From NCBI GenBank assembly GCA_903870245.1, contig CAIQCB010000021.1, forward strand, positions 1-38,087: DNA of 38,087 nt. The letters run 5' to 3'. The notes below the pieces were generated by a model. The model was not told the origin of the DNA. It worked only from the letters and a program-made list of their open reading frames with translations, and did no database searches. A program made the translations under genes and the position numbers. Below, in pieces: positions 1 to 8,865 of this stretch (position 1 is its first letter; each line of letters begins with the position of its first letter). This DNA is from an uncultured Methylocystaceae bacterium (GTDB lineage Bacteria > Pseudomonadota > Alphaproteobacteria > Rhizobiales > Beijerinckiaceae).

Positions 1-125
1 AGAGCGTTCGCAAAAGCCAGTTCGGCCGCCGAACCGCGCGGACCCATAATAAGATCGATGTGGGCGACCTCGTTGCCTTCGCCAACCAGCGACTCGCCAA
101 CCAGCATCTTGTTAATCAAAGCCAT
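1..125 (-). CDS. fae: Formaldehyde-activating enzyme Fae (N-terminal part, cut by window edge)
   Basis: Fae condenses formaldehyde with tetrahydromethanopterin (H4MPT) to methylene-H4MPT, the entry step of cytoplasmic H4MPT-linked formaldehyde oxidation. Translating the minus strand from the ATG at 125 gives about 41 residues beginning [20 protein letters not shown], then a segment with [10 protein letters not shown] and AFANAL, which I recognise as the Fae N-terminus. The frame stays open to base 1, so the gene continues outside the window. A purine-rich stretch (GAAAGGGAA) lies just upstream of the ATG. It follows mch, an ATP-grasp gene and a CitG-like gene on the same strand, the order known from methylotrophs, which supports the call. 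A 147-bp gap separates it from the previous gene, so it may have its own promoter. Confidence 0.93.
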   Translation of the reverse strand, partial: MALINKMLVGESLVGEGNEVAHIDLIMGPRGSAAELAFANA

Positions 126-272
126 GTGCGTTCCCTTTCAAGAAAAATTTTCAATGCGATCAGGAGATCGCTGTGGATCACCTGACAGCTGTTTACATAC
201 GCGATCTGGCGGAAGGCGCCAAACCCAGATGCCTTGCCGGATAGACCTCTGGCCGCCCCGAACGGCCGGGAC
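126..272 (-). promoter_or_regulatory. Upstream region of fae with three inverted repeats
   Basis: This gap between the CitG-like gene and fae contains a perfect 6-bp inverted repeat with a 4-nt spacer (156-161 / 166-171, GCGATC/GATCGC), a 6-bp stem ATCTGG/CCAGAT (204-209 / 225-230) enclosing the palindrome GGCGCC, and GGCCG/CGGCC (251-255 / 263-267) just after the upstream stop codon. The last could end or attenuate the mch operon transcript, although no T-run follows. The first lies in the likely fae leader. No clear -35/-10 pair was found. A regulatory role is inference. Confidence 0.35.
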
Positions 273-1151
273 TCAACCACTTTTGTCGGCTTTTGCCAAG
301 ATGCTCGCAATTTTATCGGTTAACAGAGTGGTAACAGTAAGATCTGCGCTCGTGCCGGGATTAAGGCTCCTCGTTTTCAGCGCGCGGTCCCAATCGAGGG
401 CTTCGGCAAAAAGACGCGCGCGCCCCGCATTTGATAGTGGCGCAAACCGCCTTTCTGTTTCACGCCGAACCTCTTCAGCGACCTCCGCTCCATGCTTGCG
501 GACGATATGGCTGTCAGGAAACGCTTGCAGAAAGGAAAGATAAATCCGCAGCGTCGCGGTTTCATCCGCCGCGCCGTCAGCGCGGGCGCGGGACAGCGTC
601 GAAGCGCCGGTCTCAAAAATATCAATAAAATCATTAGCATATTGATAAGCGACACGATCCCTGCCCGCCGCCGCTCGCATGGCGTCGAGCAGGGTGGTGC
701 GGGCCGGAGCCGCAACGTCGTGCTCCACGGCCGCGCCGAGTCCGGCGGGTTGCGCCAGACGGATCGCCCGGAAGGCGGCGTCGGCGTCGTCGACGTCCAG
801 GCTGGCCAGCACCCGGCCCGTCTCACTGCGTAAATCAGTCCCGTGTCCGGTCAGCGCAGCCTGGGCGAGCGGCGCGCAAAGCAACAGGATGCCGAGGTTG
901 GTGTTTTGGCCGACAGCCTCCCATGTCGCCTGCATGGCGCCAAAAATGCGCGCCCCGACTCCCAGATCGGGGGCGGCGATATGGGGCGCGGCGACGCGCG
1001 CGCTGAGAATGAAATCATTCGCCGCCATGCCATGACCGTCAGCGTATATGTGAACGTTTCCCGGCTTGGGAGCCTGCAACTCCGCTGCGCAGGCGGCGAT
1101 GAAGGCCCGCGCGACATCGTCGGGCGAGAGATGACCCGAGAGGTTACTCAT
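273..1151 (-). CDS. CitG/MdcB-like protein of the H4MPT cluster (Orf7-type)
   Basis: This protein of 292 residues belongs to the triphosphoribosyl-dephospho-CoA synthase (CitG/MdcB) superfamily. The family signature is near the N-terminus, APKPGNVHIYADGHGMAAND, followed by the conserved serine and alanine of FILSARVAAP. Family members transfer a nucleotide-derived group to dephospho-CoA, but no citrate or malonate lyase gene is nearby. Its place between an ATP-grasp gene and fae matches the genes called orf5 and orf7 in Methylobacterium, so a role in making or modifying the methanopterin or methanofuran cofactor is more likely; this is inference from context. I chose the ATG at 1151, which overlaps the previous stop by 8 bp. 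A TTG at 1166 would add five residues. Confidence 0.8.
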   Translation of the reverse strand: MSNLSGHLSPDDVARAFIAACAAELQAPKPGNVHIYADGHGMAANDFILSARVAAPHIAAPDLGVGARIFGAMQATWEAVGQNTNLGILLLCAPLAQAALTGHGTDLRSETGRVLASLDVDDADAAFRAIRLAQPAGLGAAVEHDVAAPARTTLLDAMRAAAGRDRVAYQYANDFIDIFETGASTLSRARADGAADETATLRIYLSFLQAFPDSHIVRKHGAEVAEEVRRETERRFAPLSNAGRARLFAEALDWDRALKTRSLNPGTSADLTVTTLLTDKIASILAKADKSG

Positions 1152-2073
1152 GCCAGCGTTTATCAAGGTTTTTCAGGCTCTCGGCGGCAAGACGTCCGGC
1201 GATGCAGAACGGCGTGACTTTCTGCAGCCCGAACCAACCGGCCATGCTGTTAACTTCCAGCACCTTCGTCGCCCCCGACGCATCGGCGATGAGGTCGACG
1301 CCAGCGATCGCGGCTCCCATGGCTTCGGCGGCCGCCACCGCCAGTTCCCGCTCCCGGGCGGTCGGTTCGACGGCTGAGGGCCTTGCGCCCTGCCGAACAT
1401 TGGTCACCCAGTGGCTGGAGCGGCGCCGCATGGCCGCAATCACCTCCCCATTGGCGACCAGCACGCGCATATCCTCGAACGGCGGTCTGGCGGGCCCGAC
1501 AAAGCGTTGCAGGTAGAAAACGCCGCGCGCCTCCTCAAGTCCTGGCAAGTCGTCAGGGGTTTCGATCAGACGCAACCCCCAGCCCTGGGCGCCAAACAAT
1601 GGTTTCAGGACCAGCGGTCCGCGCCGACATTCGCGTCGGGCGATGGCGCGCGCCTGAGCGGGCGACTGGGTGGCGAAAGTGTCGGGAGTGGGCAAACCAG
1701 CGCGCCGCAGGAGGAAACTCGCCATTGATTTGTCGGTGCAACATTCGATGGCGCGGGCGTTGTTGATCAGCGGAACCTTGAGCGCCTCAAGCGCATGTAG
1801 CGCTCCGAGCCGCATGGTGATGGCCTCAAGCGAGCCGTCGCCAATCGCGCGCACCACAGCGAGGTCGGGGAGATGGCGAAAACCCGGGATGGCGAGGCCA
1901 TAGGGCCGGGTCGTGTCAATCCTGCATGCGGAGAGCCGCACGGCCAGAGGCCGGGCGCCAAGGGCGCGATAGGCTTTGAGGGTCTCCTCGACATGCCAGT
2001 CGAGCTTGTCGGTGAAGACCGCTATGCGGGGAGGCGCCCGCTCCCCGATTGCGGGGAGAGGGAGCGAGGTCAC
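1144..2073 (-). CDS. ATP-grasp (RimK-like) ligase of the H4MPT cluster (Orf5-type)
   Basis: This 309-residue protein has an ATP-grasp fold of the RimK type. The nucleotide-binding loop is seen in [18 protein letters not shown] and the metal-binding Glu/Asn pair in [15 protein letters not shown] near the C-terminus. RimK-like enzymes join an amino acid, often glutamate, to a carboxylate using ATP. The archaeal relative MptN glutamylates H4MPT, so a role in finishing the C1 carrier is plausible, but the substrate here is inferred. It starts with GTG at 2073, and this GTGA overlaps the mch stop by 4 bp, so the two are translationally coupled. It overlaps the next gene in the same way. Confidence 0.82.
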   Translation of the reverse strand: MTSLPLPAIGERAPPRIAVFTDKLDWHVEETLKAYRALGARPLAVRLSACRIDTTRPYGLAIPGFRHLPDLAVVRAIGDGSLEAITMRLGALHALEALKVPLINNARAIECCTDKSMASFLLRRAGLPTPDTFATQSPAQARAIARRECRRGPLVLKPLFGAQGWGLRLIETPDDLPGLEEARGVFYLQRFVGPARPPFEDMRVLVANGEVIAAMRRRSSHWVTNVRQGARPSAVEPTARERELAVAAAEAMGAAIAGVDLIADASGATKVLEVNSMAGWFGLQKVTPFCIAGRLAAESLKNLDKRWHE

Positions 2074-3050
2074 GCGCCGAAAGACTTGTCGAGCAGGGCG
2101 ACGTTGATCTCGCCGCCGCGGAAGGTTTCCCCGGTCTCGACCGCCGTCACCAGCGCTTCCGCCGGCGAGAACAGGCTGCCGTCGATCTGGTAGAAATCGC
2201 CCTTATAGGCTTTGAAGATGTCGGCGAAGGGCCGGCCATAATCGCGAGAGTTGCTGCTCGGCAATTTTTCGGCCAACTCTTTGGCCGCCGCAGCGGGTCC
2301 CTTGACAAAGAGATGGGCGCGGCCGGCGTAAATGATCGCGTCATTGGTTCGGCCCATCGCCTGGACGAAATCGGGATGGGGGGGCGACAGAGGCGCAGTG
2401 GCGACGCCGTCGACAATATGATCGAGCGGGAAATGCAGTTCGTGCGCCTTGTGCAGGGCGACCTCCAGCACACGGCCGACCACCTGCACGCTGCCGGCGA
2501 GGCTTTGCGTCGGCGCATAAATAAAGGCGACGTTTTTTGGATCGACGCCGCTTTTGCCGGCGACTTTCTCGACAACTTCCTTCGGCGGCGGCGATCCGCT
2601 CTCGAGCACGATGGTTACGCGCTCGGCCTTGTCCGTATAGGCCAGCTCTTCGAAAAGCTTTTCGACGCGCGCCTGGGCGCGGCCGGGGCCCGAGCCCAGC
2701 GCGAAGAATTTCTCGTGTTGCAGGCTCCAGCCTGCGTATTGGCTGGCGAGGCAGGCGACGACCGGATCGCTGCTGCCGACAGTGAGCCAGAAAGGCCATT
2801 TTTCAGCGCCCGGGGCGTGGGCGAGCGAGACGCGGCCGAGGCCGCCCATGCAGATTTCTGTGAGCAGCAGTCCGGCGTCGACGCCGCCGGCAGCCTTGGC
2901 CCCGGCGTCGATCAGCAATTCGCCAAGCTCGCCGCGAGAAACGGCGACCCGGTAACGATCCGCTCCGGCGACCAGCCGATCGACGATTTCGCCTGCAAGG
3001 GCGTTGACGCTCGCCGTCACGCGGCCGGCTGTAGTGTGGCTTCCGCTCAC
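2070..3050 (-). CDS. mch: Methenyl-tetrahydromethanopterin cyclohydrolase
   Basis: Mch hydrolyses methenyl-H4MPT to 5-formyl-H4MPT, the step after MtdB and before the Fhc complex releases formate. At 326 residues the length is normal for the family. The characteristic segment [20 protein letters not shown] is intact, as are [14 protein letters not shown] and [13 protein letters not shown]-like sequence further on. The start is GTG at 3050, giving [19 protein letters not shown], preceded by GGGGGAAGAG at suitable spacing. It is the first gene of a minus-strand run (mch, ATP-grasp, CitG-like, then fae). mtdB, its usual upstream neighbour, is not here. Confidence 0.95.
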   Translation of the reverse strand: MSGSHTTAGRVTASVNALAGEIVDRLVAGADRYRVAVSRGELGELLIDAGAKAAGGVDAGLLLTEICMGGLGRVSLAHAPGAEKWPFWLTVGSSDPVVACLASQYAGWSLQHEKFFALGSGPGRAQARVEKLFEELAYTDKAERVTIVLESGSPPPKEVVEKVAGKSGVDPKNVAFIYAPTQSLAGSVQVVGRVLEVALHKAHELHFPLDHIVDGVATAPLSPPHPDFVQAMGRTNDAIIYAGRAHLFVKGPAAAAKELAEKLPSSNSRDYGRPFADIFKAYKGDFYQIDGSLFSPAEALVTAVETGETFRGGEINVALLDKSFGA

Positions 3051-3140
3051 TTGGCTCTTCCCCCATCAGAAGTATATTCGCCGCGCTGGACCGGCGGCGT
3101 CGCGGCGGAACTTAACGGGGTTTGGCCGGAAACGAAAGCG

Positions 3141-3965
3141 TCAGGCTGGCGGCGCGTCGAAGCTGAGCGTCCTGCCGGCCGCAACCGGGGTCTGACCCGC
3201 TGCCAGAGCCTCAGCCAGCCGATCGAGCCGCACCAGCGCAAGCCCCTCGCTGCGGACGCTTGAGCCGGTGACGCCAATCTCGTTTTCTCCGGCCCGAATG
3301 GCCGTACCCGGCGGGGGGGCGACGCCGTCGGCCCGGTAACGGATCACACGCTTGCGGGTCGTGCCGCGATGTTTCATCCGCGACACCACCTCCTGGCCGA
3401 CGTAACAGCCCTTGCCGAAATCGAGCCCGTTCAGGAGGTCCATGTCCGCTTCGTGCGGGAAGGCGTCCCCATAGACAAAATCGACGCCGCCCGCCGGCAG
3501 GCCGAGGCGAATTCGCCGCGCTTCGTAATCGTCTCGGTCGCCGGTCGTGTTTAAGGCGTCGCGCGCGACGATCGCCCGGCCGCCGAAATCGGCGCGCGGA
3601 TCGGCTGCGCTGGCCAGCGCAGCGCTGATGGCCGGGGCGTCCGCGCCCTCGAAGGCGATGACGGCGAGATCGTCGCTGCGATTGGCCAGATCGAGTTTCG
3701 CTCGCAGCCGGTAGAGCGCCAGACGTTTCACGAGATCGTCCGCCAGGACGCGCGGGCAATCGAGAAAATAGCGCTCGGTCGACGGCGCAAAGACGAAAAA
3801 ATCAAACAGGATTTTGCCTTGCGGCGACAGCAGGGCCGCAAAGCGCGTCATCCCCGGCGCGAGGCCTGAAAGATCGTTGGTGACGAGGCCATGCAGAAAT
3901 TTGCCGGCGTCCGGTCCCCGCGCCTCGACAACGCCGCGGTCTTCAAGAAGGAATGTTTTGCTCAT
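3141..3965 (-). CDS. ygfZ: YgfZ/GcvT-like folate-binding protein
   Basis: This protein of about 274 residues is of the YgfZ (IBA57) type, related to the aminomethyltransferase GcvT. It carries the family signature KGCYVGQEVVSR with the conserved Cys. YgfZ proteins bind folate and help maintain or assemble iron-sulfur enzymes, including tRNA-modifying ones. The N-terminus also reads as the family does: GPDAGKFLHGLVTNDL. I chose ATG 3965 (MSKTFLLEDRG) because homologs begin close to this segment; ATGs at 3986 and 3995 would extend it by up to ten residues. It is divergent from dihydroorotase, with a 127-bp gap between. Confidence 0.88.
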   Translation of the reverse strand: MSKTFLLEDRGVVEARGPDAGKFLHGLVTNDLSGLAPGMTRFAALLSPQGKILFDFFVFAPSTERYFLDCPRVLADDLVKRLALYRLRAKLDLANRSDDLAVIAFEGADAPAISAALASAADPRADFGGRAIVARDALNTTGDRDDYEARRIRLGLPAGGVDFVYGDAFPHEADMDLLNGLDFGKGCYVGQEVVSRMKHRGTTRKRVIRYRADGVAPPPGTAIRAGENEIGVTGSSVRSEGLALVRLDRLAEALAAGQTPVAAGRTLSFDAPPA

Positions 3966-4092
3966 AGCTATCTTCGATGGATCCATCGCGACCATTGGGC
4001 GCCGGAAATTAACATTGGCGGCGTGTCTTCATCATCTCTAATTAGGTCGGGGCGGTCTTTCCGCCATCAAGGCTAGCTGCGGGGCGTCGGCC

Positions 4093-5418
4093 ATGTCGCA
4101 AATTTTTGATCTGATCCTTTCCGGCGGCGTGCTGGTCAACCACGATGGCGAAGCGCCCCGCGATGTTGGCGTGCGCGATGGCCGCGTCGCCGAAATCGGC
4201 GATCTCTCCCGCGCGGTCGCCGGCGAGCGGATTGATTGTCGCGGCCTGCATATCCTACCTGGCATGATCGACTCCCAGGTGCATTTTCGCGAGCCCGGCA
4301 TGGCGCATAAGGAGGATCTCGAATCCGGTTCGCGCAGCGCGGTCATGGGCGGGGTCACCGCCGTTTTTGAGATGCCCAACACCAATCCGCTGACCGCGAC
4401 GCCAGAAGCGCTCGCCGACAAGGTCCAGCGCGGCACAGACCGCATGCATTGCGACTTCGCCTTCTGGGTCGGCGGCACCCATGAAAATGCGCGGCATGTC
4501 GGCGAGCTGGAGCGCCTGCCCGGCGCGGCGGGAATCAAGGTGTTCATGGGGTCGTCGACCGGCTCGCTGCTGATCGCCGACGACGAGGGAATTGCTGAAG
4601 TGCTGGCGCATGCGCGCCGTCGCGCGGCGTTTCATAGCGAGGACGAATATCGTCTTGAGGAGCGCAAGCCCCTGCGCGTCGAGGGCGACCCTTCATCGCA
4701 TCCGGTGTGGCGCGACGTCGAGACGGCGTTGCGCTCGACTCAAAGATTGTTACGCATCGCCCGCGAGCATCGCGCCCTCATTCATGTCTTGCATGTCACG
4801 ACGGAAGAAGAGATCGCCCTTCTGGCGCGGAACAAGGACATCGCTACGGTGGAAGTGACGCCGCATCATCTTGCGATGGACGACGCCGACTACAAGCGCA
4901 TCGGCACGCTTGCGCAGATGAATCCGCCGGTGCGCGAGGCCCGTCATCGCGAGGGGCTTTGGCGCGGGCTTCAACAGGGGATCGTCGACGTCCTGGGCTC
5001 GGATCACGCTCCACATACGCTGGAGGAGAAGGCGAAGCCCTATCCGCAAAGCCCTTCGGGCATGACCGGCGTGCAAACCACCGCGCCCTTGCTGCTCGAT
5101 TTCGTCAACGCCGGTCGCCTGACGCTGGCGCGATTCGTCGACCTGACCAGCGCTGGCCCGGCGCGCATCTTCGGAATCGCCGGCAAGGGCCGCGTCGCCG
5201 TCGGCTATGACGCCGACCTCACCGTCGTCGATCTCAAGCGTCGCGAGACGATCACCAACGCCTGGACCGCCTCGCGCGTGGGCTGGACGCCCTACGATGG
5301 CCGCACGGTCACCGGCTGGCCGGTCGGAACCTTCGTGCGCGGCCGCAGGGTGATGTGGGAGGGAGAGTTGGTCACGCCGTCCCAGGGGCAACCCATCCGC
5401 TTTCACGCCGCGCTTTAA
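4093..5418 (+). CDS. pyrC: Dihydroorotase, class I (alphaproteobacterial variant)
   Basis: This 441-residue amidohydrolase closely resembles class I dihydroorotases, which interconvert carbamoyl-aspartate and dihydroorotate in pyrimidine synthesis. Conserved features include VHFREPG (64-70), EMPNTNP, KVFMGSSTG, TPHHL and the catalytic segment LGSDHAPHTLEEK. One metal-binding position differs: the DxHxH motif reads DSQVH, with Gln62 where the first histidine is expected. I recall this Gln in related Hyphomicrobiales proteins, so it is a subfamily trait rather than an error, but it leaves open whether the enzyme is a true dihydroorotase. The start is the ATG at 4093. No strong ribosome site is visible. 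Its stop codon shares the TTAA palindrome with the convergent neighbour. Confidence 0.9.
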   Translation: MSQIFDLILSGGVLVNHDGEAPRDVGVRDGRVAEIGDLSRAVAGERIDCRGLHILPGMIDSQVHFREPGMAHKEDLESGSRSAVMGGVTAVFEMPNTNPLTATPEALADKVQRGTDRMHCDFAFWVGGTHENARHVGELERLPGAAGIKVFMGSSTGSLLIADDEGIAEVLAHARRRAAFHSEDEYRLEERKPLRVEGDPSSHPVWRDVETALRSTQRLLRIAREHRALIHVLHVTTEEEIALLARNKDIATVEVTPHHLAMDDADYKRIGTLAQMNPPVREARHREGLWRGLQQGIVDVLGSDHAPHTLEEKAKPYPQSPSGMTGVQTTAPLLLDFVNAGRLTLARFVDLTSAGPARIFGIAGKGRVAVGYDADLTVVDLKRRETITNAWTASRVGWTPYDGRTVTGWPVGTFVRGRRVMWEGELVTPSQGQPIRFHAAL

Positions 5419-5948
5419 TCCTCGCTCCAGAAATAATGCCACACGCCATCCTCGGCGACGCCGAGCTTCATCGGTCGCGGTTTTCCCTCTGAATTGGCGC
5501 GCGCGAGATCGGCGAAGCGAACGCAGGCCCATTGCGCCGGCGTCGTCGCCTCATGCGCGGACATGTCTTGCGCGGACATGTCATGCTCGGCTTGCGGCTG
5601 ACTCGCGAAAGCGGGCCATTGGTAGAGCGTTACCGGACCGCGCGTGACGATCACGAAGGGCTGGGCCAGCACGGCGCGCAAGATTGCAAGAATTTCGCGG
5701 CCCCTGCCGTCGAAAGAGAGCGCCTTCAAAATCTCGACCGGATCGGTTCCCGCCCGAAAGACGCCGCTTTTTGCGAAGATCGGCCGCACCTCGTTCCAGT
5801 CGATGGGGATGCGCAGCGCCTCAATGTCGTTTTTGTCGAGTGCGGCGATAATTTTCGCGCGAATGGCGGCGACGGGCGCCGGCAGGCGGGCGAGATCCTC
5901 GATCGGCTGCGAGATTTGATCGCCCTGCGGCGTCGGACGGCGCTTCAT
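5415..5948 (-). CDS. Conserved hypothetical protein (Hyphomicrobiales family)
   Basis: I do not know a function for this 177-residue protein. It resembles a family I recall from Hyphomicrobiales, with LARLPAPVAAIRAKIIAA, then sequence containing IDWNEVRP, DPVEIL, DGRGREILAILRAVL, and a C-terminal GVWHYFW. Relatives often have a signal peptide, but none is visible here: the ATG at 5948 gives MKRRPTPQGDQ and no in-frame start exists between it and the upstream stop. A short internal duplication (MSAQDMSAH, encoded by a repeated 11-bp unit near 5557-5583) sits in a low-complexity stretch. It converges on dihydroorotase with a 4-bp overlap of stop codons. Confidence 0.7.
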   Translation of the reverse strand: MKRRPTPQGDQISQPIEDLARLPAPVAAIRAKIIAALDKNDIEALRIPIDWNEVRPIFAKSGVFRAGTDPVEILKALSFDGRGREILAILRAVLAQPFVIVTRGPVTLYQWPAFASQPQAEHDMSAQDMSAHEATTPAQWACVRFADLARANSEGKPRPMKLGVAEDGVWHYFWSED

Positions 5949-6083
5949 GCCGTCCAGTCTAGCCTGTTGCGCCGGCGCCTGTGAAACGGCTTTTGCCTAC
6001 GCCATCTATCTGGTCGGCCCCCGATCCGGCGATCAACTTGGAAACGACGTCCGGATGCGCGATGTTTGGGGTCTGGAGCATCG

Positions 6084-8537
6084 ATGCCCGATTTTCATGA
6101 TCTCTCACGCGCTCTCGTCGCCAGACTGCGCGCCGCCTTGTCCTCTCGCCCAACGCCTTCCGGGCCGGAGAATATAGCCCCCCCGAGGGCGCCGACGTTG
6201 CTGGACCGGCTGTTGTTTCGGTCGAAACAGGCGATTTTTGTCGAGCGTCTGCTGCGGCTGGTCGCCGCATTGGCGACGCTTGCGCTGTTCTTTGTCGCTC
6301 TTTCCTGGCTGGACCTGTGGCGGCCGGCCCCGGTTGAGGCGCGCATGGCCGGCGTCGGTCTCGCCGGCTTTCTGGCGCTGTTCCTCATTGTGCGGGAACT
6401 CGCCCGAGGTTGGCCTTCCCGCGCCAGCGCGCTGCAGCGTCTCGACGCCGCCGCCGCGGCTCCGTTGCGGCCAGCCCGGTCCCTCGACGACACGCTCGCC
6501 GCGCAAAAAGACGATCCCGCCACCCGCGCCTTGTGGGATGTGCATCGTCGGCGACTTGAGGCGACCCTGGCGGAAACTCCGATCGCGTCCCCGCACCCGG
6601 AATTGGCGCGCCGCGACCCCTTCGCCTTGCGCGCGCTGGCGCTCGTCGCCGCCGTTGCTGCGGGCTTTGTCGCTGGCGACGAAAAGGGCGCGCGTCTGGC
6701 GGCGGCCTTCGACTGGCGGGCCGGCGACCGTCTTCTGGGATCGTCCGACCGGATCGACGCCTGGTTCGAGCCCCCCGCCTACACCGGTCGTCCGGCCATC
6801 GTGCTTGGATCGGAGGGTGGGGCAATCGAGGTCCCGCAGGGCGCAATCCTTCGCCTGCGCCCCGGGTCGACGCGCGTCGCCGTCGAAGGCGGGCTCATTC
6901 CGGCGCCGCCGGAAAAATCCGATCCGCCGGCGGAGGGCTCAAAAACCGATGCGTCGCCGGCTCCGGTCTACCGGCTCGCCAGCGCGGCGCGGCTGGCGCT
7001 GCCCGATGGCCGGCGCTTCGAGGTGACGGCGACGCCCGACCTACCGCCGAACGTCGCCCTGGCGGCAAAACCCCGCAACAACGCCCATGGTTCGATGACG
7101 CTCGCCTATGAGGCGAGCGACGATTACGGCGTCGCCAGCCTTGAGGCCGTCTTCGATCAACAACCGGGCGGTCGTCGCGCGCTTTACGCGCCACCGCGTT
7201 TACCCCTGTCGCCGCCGACTGGTCCGGGCGGCGTCGGGACCGGCAAGACGACGCTCGATCTCGCCGAGAACCCTTTTGCCGGCGCGCCCGCGATCTTGCG
7301 CGTCGTTGCGAAGGACGGCGCGGGACAGGAGGGCGCCTCGTCGCCGGCGGCGGTCGTGTTGCCGCAGCGCCGATTTAGAAAGCCTCTGGCGCGCGCGCTG
7401 ATTGAACAGCGCCGTATATTGGCGCTTGATCCAGACAATCGCGCCGTCGTGCGTCTGGCGATCGAGGCGCTGGCGTTGGCCCCGGAGGCTTTCGACACGC
7501 CTTCCGCCGTTTTTCTGGGTTTAAGGGCGGTTCGCTTTGGTCTTGAAGGGCCGCGCACCGACGACGAGTTGCGGGGCGTCGTCGACATGCTCTGGTCGCT
7601 GGCGTTGACGGTCGAAAATGATCGCGCCCCGCAGGCCGAAAACGATTTGCGCGCCGCCGAGCAAGCGCTGCGCGAGGCGATTGCGCGCGGCGAAAGCGAG
7701 GAGGAGATCGCTCGCAAGAGCGAAGAATTACGCGCAGCGCTCGATAACATGCTTGAGCAGATGGGCGCGCGTCCCGATCCCAACCGATCGCCTTCCCGCT
7801 CGGCGTCGGGCGATTCCGACACTCTCACGCCGGAAGACTTGCAGTCGATGCTTGATGAGATCGACAAGGCGATGAAGTCGGGCGATACGGCGCAGGCTCA
7901 GCAATTGCTCGACGAATTGCAGGACATCATGGAGAATTTGCAAACGGCGGAAGGCGGCGCTGCGGGCTCACAACGTCAGCAGGGCGCAAAAGCGCTCAAG
8001 CAGCTCGACGATCTGGCGCGTGAGGAACAGCAACTGCGCGACGAAACCTTTCAGGGCGATAACGGGACAAAGCAGAGGCAACATGCGCTGCGCGACCGTC
8101 TGGAGAGCCAACAAAAGGACATGGAGGGCGCCGATCCAGAGGCGGAGGGCGACTTCGACGCCGCCCGTCGGGCGATGAAGGAGGCCGAGGAGGCGCTGGG
8201 GCCAAAAGGCGAGGGGCGCGAAGCGGCGGTCGAGGCGCAGGGGCGGGCGGTGGAGTCCCTGCGCAAGGGCGCTGATCGGCTCGCTGAGAAAATGCGCGGG
8301 GAGGGCGAGGGAGACGGCGAAGACGGCCGGCCTTCGGGACGTCGGCGGACCGGGAAGGGCCAGGATCCTTTGGGTCGCAGCAGCGGCGGCAAGCAGGCGC
8401 GCGGGAAATACGATCCGCTCGGTCTGCCGCCAGCCCAACGCGCCCATCGCGTGCAGGAGGAACTGCGTCGTCGTTTGGGTCAGCCGGAGCGGCCGCCGGA
8501 AGAACTGGACTATCTGGAGCGCTTGCTTCGGCGATAA
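6084..8537 (+). CDS. DUF4175 / TIGR02302 family membrane protein
   Basis: This protein of 817 residues matches the large alphaproteobacterial family TIGR02302 (DUF4175), whose function is not established. Two hydrophobic segments lie close together near residues 50-95 (LVAALATLALFFVALSWL and VGLAGFLALFLIVREL) and a weaker one near 185-200. A large, probably periplasmic, middle part follows, and then a highly charged, Gln/Glu-rich C-terminus from about residue 500 with predicted helices (ALREAIARGESEEEIARKSE) and Gly/Arg-rich linkers. The ATG at 6084 is preceded by CTGGAG at good spacing; a TTG at 6066 would add six residues. Confidence 0.85.
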   Translation: MPDFHDLSRALVARLRAALSSRPTPSGPENIAPPRAPTLLDRLLFRSKQAIFVERLLRLVAALATLALFFVALSWLDLWRPAPVEARMAGVGLAGFLALFLIVRELARGWPSRASALQRLDAAAAAPLRPARSLDDTLAAQKDDPATRALWDVHRRRLEATLAETPIASPHPELARRDPFALRALALVAAVAAGFVAGDEKGARLAAAFDWRAGDRLLGSSDRIDAWFEPPAYTGRPAIVLGSEGGAIEVPQGAILRLRPGSTRVAVEGGLIPAPPEKSDPPAEGSKTDASPAPVYRLASAARLALPDGRRFEVTATPDLPPNVALAAKPRNNAHGSMTLAYEASDDYGVASLEAVFDQQPGGRRALYAPPRLPLSPPTGPGGVGTGKTTLDLAENPFAGAPAILRVVAKDGAGQEGASSPAAVVLPQRRFRKPLARALIEQRRILALDPDNRAVVRLAIEALALAPEAFDTPSAVFLGLRAVRFGLEGPRTDDELRGVVDMLWSLALTVENDRAPQAENDLRAAEQALREAIARGESEEEIARKSEELRAALDNMLEQMGARPDPNRSPSRSASGDSDTLTPEDLQSMLDEIDKAMKSGDTAQAQQLLDELQDIMENLQTAEGGAAGSQRQQGAKALKQLDDLAREEQQLRDETFQGDNGTKQRQHALRDRLESQQKDMEGADPEAEGDFDAARRAMKEAEEALGPKGEGREAAVEAQGRAVESLRKGADRLAEKMRGEGEGDGEDGRPSGRRRTGKGQDPLGRSSGGKQARGKYDPLGLPPAQRAHRVQEELRRRLGQPERPPEELDYLERLLRR

Positions 8538-8541
8538 TCGG

Positions 8542-8559
8542 GGACGTCCCGGGACGTCC
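8542..8559. repeat. 18-bp perfect palindrome
   Basis: GGACGTCCC followed directly by GGGACGTCC forms a perfect 18-bp palindrome four bases after the stop of the DUF4175 gene. It could form an RNA hairpin that ends the transcript, but no T-run follows. A protein-binding site for the downstream gene is equally possible. The 127-bp gap up to the next gene has nothing else obvious except a good ribosome site (GGGAAGAG) before 8665. Confidence 0.4.
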
Positions 8560-8664
8560 GGCGACAACCGCCTTGCCCCGGTCGGCCTGCTTCACTAAAG
8601 CGGGCGCAGGGGCTGGCGGCGGACGCCGCGACGGGAACAGCACAGGAAGAGCACGGGAAGAGCT

Positions 8665-8865
8665 ATGACGACTTCGTCCAATCTTGTTGTCGGAGTCGCC
8701 GTTGGCGCGGTGTTCCTCGTGCTGGCGATCGGGGTGATCAACATGATCCGGGGCGGGGCCGGGTCGCCCCGGCGCTCGCAAACGCTGATGCGCTGGCGCG
8801 TCGGGTTGCAATTCGTCGCCCTGTTGATTGCGCTGGCGGTGGTTTACGCGCGAGGACGCTGGTAA
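8665..8865 (+). CDS. Twin-transmembrane HIG1-domain-like protein
   Basis: This 66-residue protein has two hydrophobic helices, about residues 7-28 (VVGVAVGAVFLVLAIGVINM) and 45-61 (LQFVALLIALAVVYARG), joined by a short basic loop with R-x-x-x-L-M-R-W-R. This layout fits the bacterial HIG_1_N/twin-transmembrane family of the inner membrane, whose mitochondrial relatives associate with respiratory complexes. The specific role here is unknown. The start ATG has GGGAAGAG upstream. Its TAA stop is directly followed by the ATG of the cobalamin adenosyltransferase, so the two are probably co-translated. Confidence 0.8.
   Translation: MTTSSNLVVGVAVGAVFLVLAIGVINMIRGGAGSPRRSQTLMRWRVGLQFVALLIALAVVYARGRW

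Noticed and set aside
2049-3263. A 404-codon open frame on the plus strand opposite mch
   Set aside because: It lies entirely antisense to mch and its neighbours, whose protein motifs are clear; the frame is open because of high GC at third positions.
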